DNA from: Kappaphycus alvarezii
Taxonomy: Eukaryota > Rhodophyta > Florideophyceae > Gigartinales > Solieriaceae
Length of the DNA stretch: 64,000 nt
Assembly (NCBI GenBank): GCA_002205965.3
Contig: NADL03000513.1
Coordinates: 310,001-374,000, forward strand
Direction: 5' to 3'
This document shows positions 45,501 through 56,900 of the stretch, in pieces. The notes beneath the pieces were generated by a model. That model did not search any database and was not told where the DNA came from. It was given only the letters and a program-made list of their open reading frames with translations. The position numbers and the translations under genes were made by a program. Each line of letters begins with the position of its first letter. Positions within the stretch are counted from its first letter, which is position 1.

Positions 45501-48500
45501 CAGCTCAATTTCTCTCGTTTTACGGATGCTAATGCTAGTTCTTGCATACTTTGTTAACGAAATTATGTCGCTCTTAATAATTTGATTAGTACGCAAGAAA
45601 AAAACAACAAATAATACTTCATTCGCTTCGCTCGTATAATTTTACTTCCTCTTATAGGTTTCAGCCGAGAAAAAATCAGAAAACCGAATAAAAAGTCAAG
45701 CAGTTCCGAAAAACAATCGTTCCAAAAATCATCAAGGCTTTTATCATTATCCGAGATAAGCAACAAAATGTACCTGACCGCTTTCATGTCATAATTAAAC
45801 TTTAATCAAAAAATAGTATCATGTTTTTTCTGAAATAAAAGTAAAAAGATATGGAAAATTGAAAAACTTAGTCAAAAGCTATCGGACATGAGTATATTGG
45901 TGTTCTTGTTCGAATGATTGGATTTATTTGTGTTAAGCGTCTATTTCTGTAATATATTGTTAGAAGAAGGTTACTTAGAGAGAATTATCCAGCTTATACT
46001 CTTTCTTAGTTTTAATCGTCTTATCTGTAAAGTAGAGCTGAAACTGATATGATATACATTTTTTGTTGCGTCCTGAGGTATACTCTGGGTTTTTTGCTGA
46101 AATATTGGAAGGCTATATATTTTCCATTCAATTTTTTTTTTTCTATCTACGAAAAAGTATTTAGTATACGCGGACCCCCAATCTGTTGGTGTTTTTTTCT
46201 AGTTCTCACTGCCATTATCGTTCGCAAATTTGATATGCCGGCGTATTCGGACCTTACAAAACTCAAGTTTGGTTTATAGTACCTGCTGTCCCTAGGTCTA
46301 CTAAAAATATGATTCATCAAATTATTAGTCTCTTTATTCAATAATAGAGATGATTTATTTATTTTTCAAACGCTCTCATGAGACGTTAAGCTTTAAATTA
46401 CTGTAAAAGTAATCAGTTTTAAGGGTATATCCAAACTTTAATCTCTTCTTTTAAGCTCTGTTCAAAGCAGGAGATATATTGGCCAATTTCTCGTTAAAAT
46501 TACCAAAAAAATAGTAATTTGCGCAGAAATATACAAGAAAAGTTTGTTTCAATACATGGCACCAAAAAATGTCCATCAAATACTACTGAAAGGCTGATAA
46601 AACTAATGTCAACCTTTCAGTTTCCAGCTAAGTGCACGTATTTTCCAGATATACTAATTTCTTTTTTGTCACTAAAAGATATCTTTCATGTGGCTAGAAT
46701 GAAGGCTTCCAAAAATTTATTACCAATATTTCCAAAAGCAAGACGTTTGAGTCTTCAGAACAAATTCAATTTTTTACGCCAAGGATTCTACAAGTACCTT
46801 TTTACGTTTTTCTTGTGCAATTGGAAGTAAATGTAGGAACAAATAATTGTATGGGACATACTAAATAGACTTCGAAATTTTGCAGGGCCTTTCCCAAGCC
46901 ATACATTTCATCACCAACAAATAGTACAACCAATGTGTTTCTGGTTTACATTGATGCAAACTAAGCTACTAGATTTTTTTTGTCGAATACCGCGACAGCT
47001 CCTTCGGAACTTGCTTGGTTTTCTTTTGTCCTGCACTGTCAATATTTGAGCGTTTCACAATCCTGGTACATATTATTCAAATTTTTTCTATGAATTCATT
47101 GAAAATTTGAAGCGCATTCCAATATGTCTCACTTACACCAATTATTCTGATACTTTGTCACCTTTTCATTGTATTGTATGTTTTGTATTTTCTTTTTTCT
47201 CCATTCCCGTACAAACAGCTCTGTTGTATTTTTTGTTCCCTAAAAGGTGAGACGTAATCTACAGCTCCTTCTGCATTGATATTTTGTTTGTTTTTCTGTT
47301 GAGAATACTTACAAATTTGCTACACTGGGAGCAGTAAGAGCTATGTCAATTTGCTAATGAGAAACTGGTCTGAAACTTCTCGAGCTGTAAGCTTTACGGT
47401 CCCAATCGATTGAGAAGTTGAGATCCTAGTCGCACTTCAAGGATTTCAATACCATGAATAACGACTTATAGTGATTACAGAACGATTCATAAAACTATTT
47501 CAATGTGTTACATAAGTCAATTTTGGTGACTTCTAAGAAAACAAGCCTCTAACATGTTTCTGGGATTCCAAAAAACTCAAATATTGCTGTTAATCTAGTC
47601 TACCATGTTACCCCTATTTGAGACAAATATGTGGATAAAAGTTTCCCTTGGTTGATCAACGCACAGTATTTCGAAAAGACGCGGATGGTTGAACTTAATT
47701 TTTTTTCTCTAAATTTCAAGTTAAAGCACCTTTATTAGCATTGCGCTAATGCGTAGTTGCGCACGTATAGCGAGGAGGCTTTTCTGTTTTATATACTCCC
47801 GTGAAGGACAACTTCAGTATAAAACGGTTCTATCCCACTTTTACTTAGGTGCTATCTACTTACTAGTTTGGGAGTACAATTGAAAAAGCTTACTAACAAC
47901 TAGATAGAGTGATGTACACAATAAAAACGGTTCTTTCGCAAACTTAAAAGTTACAGGCGAATGTAAAACCCTTAAAATCTAGGAATACTTCGTAGTAATT
48001 TGTATTGAATACTGAAATATAGAATTGGTTTGTTATGGATAAAGATAAAAGCATTTGGTTTTATATTTCTCTTCGACCTTAAAACGTTTACAATTCGAGT
48101 GAGTTAGTCTTGACATAATTACCCTTTGAATGCATACATTACAGCACATGAATGCTTCAATAAAGAATCATAGCAGAAAATAAATTTAAGCGGAATAAAT
48201 TGCTACATCATTATAACAGGTGGAACTCAGGACAGATAAAAATCAATATTAGTGAAGCTATGAAAATATACAGAGAAAAATTCGAAGCAATTCCATTTGA
48301 GTTCTATGGTTATATTTAAATAAACGACTATCGAGACCTCGAGTCTATTTTCAATGTACTTACTACTGGTGAATAAATTGACATTTGTCTTCCGACCGCC
48401 ATACCCTCTTTTGGTGAAAATAGCTTACTTTGCTCGTATAGCTATTTATATAAACCGATAAAGTTTATAAGCCCCAAACAATTGAGGGAAAATAATAGAA

Positions 48501-49519
48501 TTATTATTTCTTATGTGAATAAGTAAAAATATTCAGGAATAATGTCTTACTGCCCTTCCAGTATTCAACGTTTTAGAACGAAATCTTCACCATTAGTCTC
48601 TACATTTTGTAGAAACTAGTGGTGAAGATTCTGAACAACACACATGCTTCAAATGTAGTCAATATAAACTATGTGTAGTAGGACGTTTATGTTGATAGAA
48701 CGTTAAATGTATCACGTATATTGATCGAAAAATATGTGTATAAAACATTTTCTTCTTTTTATTTAGACTAATTTTTGGCTTGATTTAGTGAAGAAGAGAA
48801 TAAGTTGTCGAAAATCTCCTTACATTGAGTTACTAGAGTCATACCTAACTATCTAACGCTATAAAGCCCTGTATCGTCCACAATCATCAATTTTCACTGC
48901 TTGTAAACATCTGAAAAGTATGATAAGTATTTTGAATGCCTAAAATCATTCAAATAACCTAAATTTGAATGACTAGTTCGCCTATTATGCTCGCTGTATT
49001 TCGCGTTGATTATGTGCAGCGTTGATGATTGATTCCAGTTAGACACACTTGTTGACGTGAATATCAGCTACTTTTTAGTCGTTTGGAATGCTTTATTATT
49101 TGTATAGTAGAGCCCCTCTTGTAGTATGAAGGCATATTCATAGGATTCATAATTTTGCACCGTTCTCAGTGAACCAACCGAATTAACCCTTTCAATTAGC
49201 ATAATAATACAAATCGATTATTTTTATATCCTGAAAGTACTGATTGCAGAAAATGTCTGGATATGATTGCTCTTTTTCCTCCCTGACCTCCTGTTGGTTT
49301 GCACGCGGCAGTAACCTAGTAGAACAAAACGGCACTTATGAAGGAATTTTCAAATATATATATAGACTTACAGTTTCTATCTAAGATAACAATATCCTAA
49401 TGTGAGGCACATGTTATCCTGATACGAGAGTAAACTCTTTATCATGCTAATGTTTACTGTAACTGTACCGATACGAAAATTTGGTCATTAAATATTCACT
49501 CATTGTAGGCATTGTTGTA
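42571..49519. other. Long AT-rich stretch without recognisable genes
   Basis: About 7 kb, clearly richer in A+T than the left third of the window. The longest ORFs are 119 codons (44373-44014, minus) and 137 codons (45596-45183, minus). Neither shows a motif I know, and in AT-rich DNA I would not call them genes without homology. A strong hairpin at 48581-48631 is listed separately. No transposon ends were recognised. Confidence 0.5.
48581..48631. repeat. Hairpin with 23-base arms
   Basis: The left arm 48581-48603 (AAATCTTCACCATTAG...) and right arm 48609-48631 (...CTAGTGGTGAAGATTC) pair at about 20 of 23 positions around a 5-base loop. It could be a small-RNA precursor, a cruciform or a tiny inverted repeat element. 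Confidence 0.6.
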
Positions 49520-49750
49520 ATGCGACACTCGGCGTTGGCAGTAACTTCTAACGCTGCTTGCCTGCTGGCTAGCATCCCATCGACTTTCCGGTAGACTGTT
49601 GCTGGTGCTAGCATTCGACAGCAATGATTTGTACATTGCTTCGACCATTGGTAAATGTATTGAATATGACATTCAGATTTACAACTGTAAATGGGTTCTA
49701 GCCAATCCATACATCTTAAAGAAGACACCCCTCTTTTTTAACCATTTTTT
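49520..49750 (+). mobile_element. LINE C-terminus and 3' UTR, plus-strand arm
   Basis: The frame reads V-V-M-R-H-S-A-L-A-V, then T-S-N-A-A-C-L-L-A-S-I-P-S-T-F-R and a stop at 49609-49611, then a 3' UTR (CTGTTGCTGGTGCTAGCATT...). About 220 bases match the minus-strand copy at 52490-52715 at roughly 90 percent by eye. Confidence 0.7.
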
Positions 49751-49997
49751 GGGAACCATACAATTACAGCGAGTAGGTGCTCAGTAGCTTTAACGGTAGA
49801 AAGCTTCGGCTAAAGCATATACCTGCAGTTAATGAATAGATAAATGAGGCAAACTGGCGCTAAACCCGAGTATTATTGGGACGTAAAACCAGGTCCATAC
49901 CCCGCCTAGCATCAGAAATACTGAAAAGGTTTTTCTGGATTGAGCTTCATTACTTTCTCTTATACATGCTAGGACAAAAAATTACGGGAGTTTTATT

Positions 49998-50062
49998 TAA
50001 ATAATATTCCGGGCCACAACCGACTTTATCTTTCAAATATTAAAGCACCCCACATTCCCCCA
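49998..50062 (+). repeat. LINE 3' tail (tail B)
   Basis: ATATTCCGGGCCACAACCGA, then TTTATCTTTCAAATATTAAA and GCACCCCACATTCCCCC. The same order of blocks follows the LINE stop at 59385-59445. Confidence 0.6.
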
Positions 50063-50669
50063 TTTGCCCTAAACTCTGTTAGCATATGAGAACAATGGTG
50101 CAGTAGACACCAAGTGATGAACATGGTTTCATATTTTAAATTCAATGGGAGTAACCAACTTATATAAATTCCGCTGAATGCTACGGAGGAGTCCAGTGCC
50201 TCTCGCAGAAGATTGAGGCACTCTGTTACTAAACCGCGGAACTGGTCTAGTATCACCACGATCAGCGTTGGCCGCCACGGCAAGTCGGAAGATTTGGGGT
50301 ATTTCAAAATTTTAAAGACGTAGTCAGCTGCTTCAAATGCTATATGAAGCAGTCGCAGATTGGTCAAGGAGTAATTTGGTAGTATAGTAAGCCACGGAAG
50401 AGGGCTTATGCAAGGTTGATGACATGTACCGTCCTGCACGTGTTCATTAGTACACCCTTTGAAACTGCAAAAGAGAGCGATGATGTGATGCCGCCAAAGG
50501 AAAAAGATGCGGATACTGTATCTAGCTTGCGTTGGAAATTAGTTTCCAGAGAATGCCTGAGAAAACTCTGCATAAAGCTGAAACTTTTTCGAATGCCAGA
50601 ACAACGGACAGTAGTCCTGTACAGTAAAGCAAGATAGAATTTGTGAATAACTTTACGGCATGATTATCA
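50063..50669. other. Possible LINE linker remnant, unassigned
   Basis: A minus-strand ORF of 137 codons (50439-50026) includes L-T-N-L-R-L-L-H and A-A-D-Y-V-F-K, loosely like the linker before the LINE endonuclease, but the match is too weak to claim. A plus ORF at 50416-50637 contains D-A-D-T-V-S-S-L. Nothing firm can be called here. Confidence 0.25.
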
Positions 50670-50965
50670 CAAGGGAGGGAAATTTAGGGTGTTTTTAATC
50701 CATGAAAAATAAGGTCAGCTGTTCCCTGAGGGATGTCGTGATATGGAAAAAAGCTTACAATGTAAAGGATTGGCGGAAGCCGTCAAAACTCTAGAAAACT
50801 GGCTGGATGCCAGCCAACAGGCACGCCGAATTCGACATCGCTGCCGGTGCGGTATGACGTTGTGTTAGGACTAATTTGACCTTTGCGAAGGTCTCCCTTG
50901 CCCTCGTCGCGACGTTGCGTGCGACGTCGGTCAACAACGCGTGGCTGTCCAAAAGTCTAGAGCAA
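50670..50965 (-). mobile_element. LINE C-terminus and 3' UTR, minus strand
   Basis: The minus strand reads H-A-L-L-T-D-V-A-R-N-V, then A-K-V-K-L-V-L-T-Q-R, then M-S-N-S-A-C-L-L-A-G-I-Q-P-V-F and a stop near 50800. The 3' UTR contains an ACTCTAGAAAACTGG-type junction and a TTTACATTGTAAGC block and ends in ACACCCTAAATTTCCCTCC near 50672. It is the inverted homologue of 32580-32870. Confidence 0.7.
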
Positions 50966-51245
50966 ATTGGTGAATAACTTTACGGCATATTTATGGAGAA
51001 AGCATTTTGGACTAGTTGAGCAAAGGGAACAATATTTTTCAGTATTCGCTCCAATTCCCCTAAAGCTATAGGCGGAGCGGTGGCTTGGCGGTCTTGGACA
51101 GTTCTGTCAGGTGCTATTTTGATTTTTCCCGACTGTTAATCGATTATAAATTCTTGTACAGATCAATACTGTTATGACGGAAAAAGATTTATCACACCTT
51201 TCCCACAAACTTAGGAGATTTTGCCCTTTCAAGCCGACAGAATTG

Positions 51246-51255
51246 TATATAAATA
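51246..51255 (+). promoter_or_regulatory. TATA-like box upstream of the ORF at 51390
   Basis: TATATAAATA lies about 135 bases before the ATG at 51390, in a locally plausible promoter position. Chance occurrence is possible in this AT-rich stretch. Confidence 0.35.
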
Positions 51256-51389
51256 AGAGCATAATGTAGGAAAAGTAAATCCCACTGACTCTTCACCGAA
51301 ATCAAGAGCCTTTGCTGCGAAACTTGTCATCATTCTGACAGTGTTGCCTGAAATCCACACGCCATACCCCAAATGGACAATCGAGTCAT

Positions 51390-52004
51390 ATGCAAAATGC
51401 AGCACGACATGTTCCGGCGCGTCTTCACGCTGCTCGACGGTCCCCACTGCCCTCCATTCCTCGTTCCTTTTACTCCCCCCGACTTTGTCGCGTCTTTATC
51501 TCTATTGCACAATGTTGCGACTTTAACGACGTCACCAACGCCTCACATCTTCGTGTCACTCTCTGGAACAAGAGCACTGGTTTGAAGCTCTCTGGCGCCT
51601 CCGCACCGCACTTTCATGCCCTGCACGCCTATCTCTCTGCACATCCAACTTATGTACCTTACATGCTACAAGACTGGTTCTGTACGCCACACCGTTCGAG
51701 CAAGCAGAAAGGCATCATGTTCGAAATGATACGTGTCGCATATGTCGCTTGGCGCGCATTCTGTGATGCACTTTGTAGCCTGACCATAGTTCCTGTCCAT
51801 GCACCTTCCGTTGAGACTACTCTTCCCGTTGTTTCTGCTCTGACTGCATCTTCCAAGCCACTTGTACAGCCGGGGCCAGAGTGTTGCAAAGTGGAACCAA
51901 ATTGCCACCTCGAGGATATCGACAGCGACCCCGCGCTGGAGGATTTCCCAAAAGTATTTACAGACCTTTCGGAAGAGGACTTGCGATTTTTTGACTCCAA
52001 ATAG
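51390..52004 (+). CDS. Hypothetical protein, possible host gene
   Basis: The 204-codon ORF starts at ATG 51390 and ends at TAG 52002-52004. It is more GC-rich and codon-like than its AT-rich surroundings. The N-terminal 30 residues are arginine- and proline-rich. The middle has a helical, aromatic-rich stretch (Y-V-P-Y-M-L-Q-D-W-F, then F-E-M-I-R-V-A-Y-V-A-W-R-A-F). The end is acidic (E-D-I-D-S-D-P, then L-S-E-E-D-L-R-F-F). No domain is recognised. An overlapping frame from ATG 51373 reads M-Q-H-D-M-F-R-R-V-F-T-L-L-D-G and looks equally protein-like until about 51500. The true protein may therefore start there, with a frame change or a small intron between the two. It lies between two inverted LINE ends. 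Confidence 0.4.
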   Translation: MQNAARHVPARLHAARRSPLPSIPRSFYSPRLCRVFISIAQCCDFNDVTNASHLRVTLWNKSTGLKLSGASAPHFHALHAYLSAHPTYVPYMLQDWFCTPHRSSKQKGIMFEMIRVAYVAWRAFCDALCSLTIVPVHAPSVETTLPVVSALTASSKPLVQPGPECCKVEPNCHLEDIDSDPALEDFPKVFTDLSEEDLRFFDSK

Positions 52005-52489
52005 AATTGAATTGCTGCATTCACTACGTTGCAATGTCTACACGCGGTGCAGTGGAGTAATTATTGCATGGACAGAGATACTGTATAAATAGCAATAGAA
52101 AGGACCACGTTTGAAGATTTCATTCGAGGTATGTAAGTTACCGGTTGATCTGCTCACTAACCTGTCATCCCATTATTCTACATAATTGAAAAGCGAATGC
52201 ATTCAGTCACAGGAGACATGTGACCAGCAGGAATGTAATGGTTGGTTCAAGCTTGAACCACCGCATGCAATGTGAATAAGACCTACCAATTACGAAACAA
52301 TGTATACTTGTAACAAGCTTTCAACTGACTCAATTATCGCGACAAGAAAAATATTACTAGTCTTTCGCCTCTGCACATTGCCTTCTATTCAGGGACTTGT
52401 TCAAGCTCTCGCGTAACACTGTGTTATAACCTAGAGATGCAGTTATAGTCAGGATAGCACATACTTTGCTTCCTTCATTGCGTGCAATC
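52005..52489. other. No recognisable feature
   Basis: Intergenic sequence downstream of the hypothetical ORF. No polyadenylation signal or repeat is clear. Confidence 0.4.
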
Positions 52490-52715
52490 CCAGAATGTGT
52501 ACAAGGGGAAAAAGGGGGGTGTCTTTATTGAGATGTACGGATTGGCTGGGTCCCTTTTTGAGTTGCAAATCTGCATGTCATATTCAATACATTTACCGAT
52601 GGTCGAAGCAATGTACAAATCATTGCTGTCGAATGCTAGCACCAGCAACAGTCTACCGGAAAGTCGATGGGATGCCAGCCAGCAGACAAGCAGCGTTAGA
52701 AGTTACTACCAACGC
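52490..52715 (-). mobile_element. LINE C-terminus and 3' UTR, minus-strand arm
   Basis: The minus strand reads V-T-S-N-A-A-C-L-L-A-G-I-P-S-T-F-R and a stop, then CTGTTGCTGGTGCTAGCATT, as at 49612, and ends in CACCCCCCTTTTTCCCC near 52505. With 49520-49750 it forms an inverted repeat of about 220 bases around the 51390 ORF. Confidence 0.7.
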
Positions 52716-53227
52716 CGATGTGTACAATAAAGATCGAAAGATTCGAAGGGGTCATCAATTTTCCCAATTCGGCCTCCCATTTCCTGGTGCGTATCTACTC
52801 TTCCTACCAAAACCGATTTGTGGAACATTACTCCATGATTATGTCGGAATGCCCTTTTGCGTCGATTGCGCATGTCTGTAGTACTTTAGGGTTGAGTTGC
52901 GTATATCTTGCAAAAATAAAACACACGCAAACCCTTTCCCCTAAATCGTTGAAAGATCAAGATTCGCAGTGCAATAGCATATTACCAGGGTACCTGTGCA
53001 GTTTCAATTCGCCACAGTCAGGACCTTGGGAGAGTTAAGGAGGTTGCGGTACTGTGAATGGTGCAAACGTTATGAGTCTATTAATTTGAATTTACACCAT
53101 GTGGCAGGATCTACAATACAAAAAGTGGAGCGCATCCAGCAAGCAGAAAGTGGCTAATGGCTCAGTCAACAAATAGGCCGGGTTGGCCCAGCCTTGTGAT
53201 GTGCCTCCTGGAAAAAAGAAACAAAAA
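52716..53227. other. No recognisable feature
   Basis: A plus-strand ORF at 52718-53038 exists (106 codons) but has no motif that I recognise. It is probably chance. Confidence 0.35.
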
Positions 53228-53290
53228 ACATAAAAAGGGGGGAAATTGGGGTGCTTTACTGATTAGGGATGCAGGACGGCAATTTTCCGA
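53228..53290 (-). repeat. LINE 3' tail remnant
   Basis: The minus strand reads AGTAAAGCACCCCAATTTCC then CCCCTTTTT. It is matched by 61486-61545 (also minus) over about 60 bases, including the adjacent AGGGATG block. It carries the shared C-rich end box of the LINE tails. Confidence 0.5.
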
Positions 53291-53854
53291 GGACTAGGTG
53301 GGGACAGGTATGTGTAATGGACTTTCTGAAAATAAGGCTGAGTCACACTTGGTCCACGACGTTTGAGTGCGATCTCTCCATGACTACTCGAAGGGAAGAT
53401 CCAGAACGAGACCCATAGGGCCTCTGTTTGATATGCCTTGAAGGAGAAGTTCTGTGTAATGTTAGGCTGGATGCCTCATCCGATAAGCCATAGCATTGAG
53501 TTAGGTGACTATTATGGTCTTACAGGTTGTCAAGGTTAGCATGGATGAATCGCTCCCTCCATTGCTTGTGGGGCATTCGTACCTTCCAGTGATTTAGAAT
53601 TATGTGTGTATATTTTGTTCTTGATAATGACGTTGCTGTTGATTGGTTCTGGCCCTTACGACGGAATGGTCTAGCCGTGAGATACTTGAGAGTTTAGAGT
53701 ATCTTGATTGGAACTTCTGTTTAGTGTGCGAGATCAGTGATCCTGTGCTGTTGGGTTCGTGAAATTTTATAAGTACCTAGATTTTCTTCGTAATCTTGCA
53801 GAAACGTTCGGCAGAGCAGCAATCAGTAAAACTACATCGTTCTGTCTCAATTTT
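53291..53854. other. No recognisable feature
   Basis: Unassigned intergenic sequence with only short ORFs and no repeats that I can match. Confidence 0.4.
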
Positions 53855-53930
53855 CACGAGGTACTAACTCACAGGGCTGGTGTGAGGCCAGCCGTAAGGC
53901 ATGCTGCGTTGGACGAAACCGTCGCCTCAG
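53855..53930 (-). mobile_element. LINE protein C-terminus fragment
   Basis: The minus strand reads E-A-T-V-S-S-N-A-A-C-L-T-A-G-L-T-P-A-L and a stop near 53870, the conserved end of the main LINE family. It abuts the copia LTR at 53942. Confidence 0.55.
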
Positions 53931-53941
53931 CGTTTTTGTAT

Positions 53942-56900
53942 TGAAAAGATTACCTTGTGTTTCGTATCTTTGCTCTACGTTGTGTTTTAGTTCTTTGACG
54001 CCAGTTTATGTCATTCTCTGTTCTTGGACAACCGCTCACCCAATGTTTTCGATTGATGCACTATGAAGATTTCGTGTACAAGTTGGTGCATCTTATTCAT
54101 GTTCTGTTTACTCACTATAGACCTTCTTTTCTACTATAAATAGGGGACTTTGTTGCTTGTCTTTAAAAATTCGGAACTGGAAGGTTCTAAAAAGGGTTCT
54201 TTTTCCGTTTGAAAGCATCCCCACATATCGGATATTCAATTTCTGTGTGATTGTTGAAACTATGATTAGTTATGGCTCCAGCGCCTGGCGCTCCAAACTC
54301 TCTTCCGACGCGCCCGCGTTTCTCATGGGATGCGAAAAGTCCACCATGGACTGACGGGAAAGGAAATCAAGAAAAGCACAAAAATGCTGTAATGGCCTAG
54401 AAAGAGTTTCATGACCCTTGACCTGACTATAGTCCCAACAAGGTGGTTACTGCTGTGCGAGGCATTGTACTGAAGTCTCAGTTGTATGGCGAAGCTGCTG
54501 ATTGTGTTTTCAGAGCTCTCGAATGATCAGCTGAAAGGCGAAAATGGCTTTCAAATATTCGTTGATGTTTTTTACCAACGAGACGTTTTTTCTGTCATCA
54601 GTGGGGCGTATGGAGGCTTTCATCGCCTGCTAAAAACACGCCACAAAAACAGTGAGTCCTTAAAGTTTTTTGAGATTCGATTCTCTGCTGATGTAGCAAA
54701 GTTTAACTCGATTTCTACTACCACTAAGTTACCGCAATGTATTACACCTCTCATGTTTTTAAGAAATGCTGCTATTGAGCACTTGCAACTTGTATCTTTT
54801 CTGAATGCTGCTGCACCCATTGGTATTGTGTTTCGTGACCAACCGTTAAACGATGACTTTCTGAAACTGGTGACGTACAAGCAACTGGCATCTGTTGTGA
54901 AGCAATGGGAAAAGGCTCCGATTATGCCTCTCTCTCTAAATGATGCTCTAGCAGATAGCTATGCTTGCGCTTGCCCTGAAAAATCTTACTCTGGGCGCGG
55001 CAAAAACATGCACCGCCCGTCCAATGCCGCATTGAAGAAACATCCGTGCCATGTGTGCTCCGAATATGGGCACTGGAAGGATATCCATGATTCTGATGGC
55101 TCTCTTAAAGAAGGAAAAAAGTCCATCGACACTGCAGAGGAATTTTCTACTGCTGCTAGTGGCAGCTCCTCCGGATATGGCGGTGAGAATTGCTCAGTGA
55201 AAAAGAAACTCGTTTTTTTTAACAATGCTGTGTTGACGAGCTTGCACTGTGGAAACTATACAATGGATAAAAATTAAGGTACACAAAATAAAGGTTCCCT
55301 AGTCGATGATGGTGCTCCTTATTCTGCTATTGTTCATGTCGAGCTTATGCTGCTCCGCAATCATCTTGACCTTGATGAGCAAGTTTATATTGAGCCTGTT
55401 CCCAGCTGCCTCAACGGATATAAACACTTCCAGTATGGGGTAGGTAAACATTGCAGTGACGCTCGCCCAGCTATTGACTCTGTTTCTATCATAGCTCGCA
55501 CGGACATTGGCTTTGAGGTCACGGTCAGACACTTAGTTCTGGATGGATCTAGCCAGTGGATGATTGGCTAGAATGTGACGCGCCATTATGACATTTTGCA
55601 TTCCGATCGAAAAGCCTCCAGAATATTTGTCACTTTTGGAGAGCAATTTCCCAAGTTACCTGCCTATTTCCGCCTTTGAGCTCCAACCCACCACCAAATC
55701 AGTGCTTTTCTGCCTAAATGGCATCATGCAAAACTATTAGCTTTGGGCACGGTAAAGGTACATCGTCATGTTTGTGGACACGCGTCTCTCACGGATATTC
55801 GCCTATTTCTTGATCGGAACAATCTTTGGTCTGAGAAAGTTGCTGATTATGTGCATCAGCTGCTTGAGAACTGTTTCTCATGCAGAGCTACTGCCCCCCT
55901 CAACACAGCCGCAAAGTGTCCATATCATCTCTGTCTCGGAATTTTAATGAGGTTGTCTGTGTAGACCACCTCTATCTCGATGAAGTGATGCTCCTGCATT
56001 GCATGTACATGGCGGCAAGGTTTCTACTGCTTATGTGGTAAATTATAGAGCAATTTATGAGGTAATATTTGGGTTTGAAGCTTGTTGGCTACATCAGTTT
56101 TGATTACCGGAGTCTATTTAAGGGGGCAAAGCAATTGCCACTCCTCGCTTCAAAAAAGTATATGGATGAACGCTACATCTCCTTCAGGCTTGTACCTCCC
56201 AATAGGCATAGCAAGAGTCGCATGGTATTATCAGGGGTATTTTCTAAAGCTCCGAAATGCCGAACCCTATACTTCTGCTAAAATATATGCCTGTCTCGCT
56301 GTGGCTTTTTCGAATAACCTCTACGGAAATGATGTTATGTGATCGTATGAGCTTCGCAAAGGATTCACGAAGCCACTGACCGATTCTGATTTGAAGGCCA
56401 CTCCCGATAATGTTATAGAAGCTCATGAAAAACTCCAAGCCAAGCGAAAGCTCGCACTGATTCTCAAATCGATGTCCACATGAGAAATCAGTGTGGCTCC
56501 TGGAGATATGATTAAAGTCTTCTCCGAGACTGGAATGGATAGAACTAAAACTTGGTCCATGCCGAATATTGTCCTTTCTGTGGACTCTAACGAACGCACT
56601 GTAGTAGTGCCAGCCAAAGGTGGCAAGCGTCCCACTGTAGCCCTGGAAAATATTCTTCTTGCTCTGCCTACTGAATCCTTTGCCAGCGCATTTCAGACTG
56701 CTATTGATGAGGTCGAAAACAAAATAGAAGGTGGCCTGGTCACTGAGAAAAGGGAGGAAGGTATGGATGAAGTAAGTGCATCTCAGACGAAGCATGATGA
56801 TGCAGACTTCAGTGATGAGATAAACATTACCTGTGTACCTAACAAACACACTGTTAGACGTGGCGATCGTGTGCTCGTATACAGGAATGATGACCAAAAA

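Noticed and set aside
45183-45596. Minus-strand ORF of 137 codons in the AT-rich zone
   Set aside because: Open but without motifs, neighbours or signals. Such lengths occur by chance, and I could not link it to any family.
50026-50439. Minus-strand ORF of 137 codons as a gene
   Set aside because: Only a faint resemblance to the LINE linker before the endonuclease; too weak to call either way.
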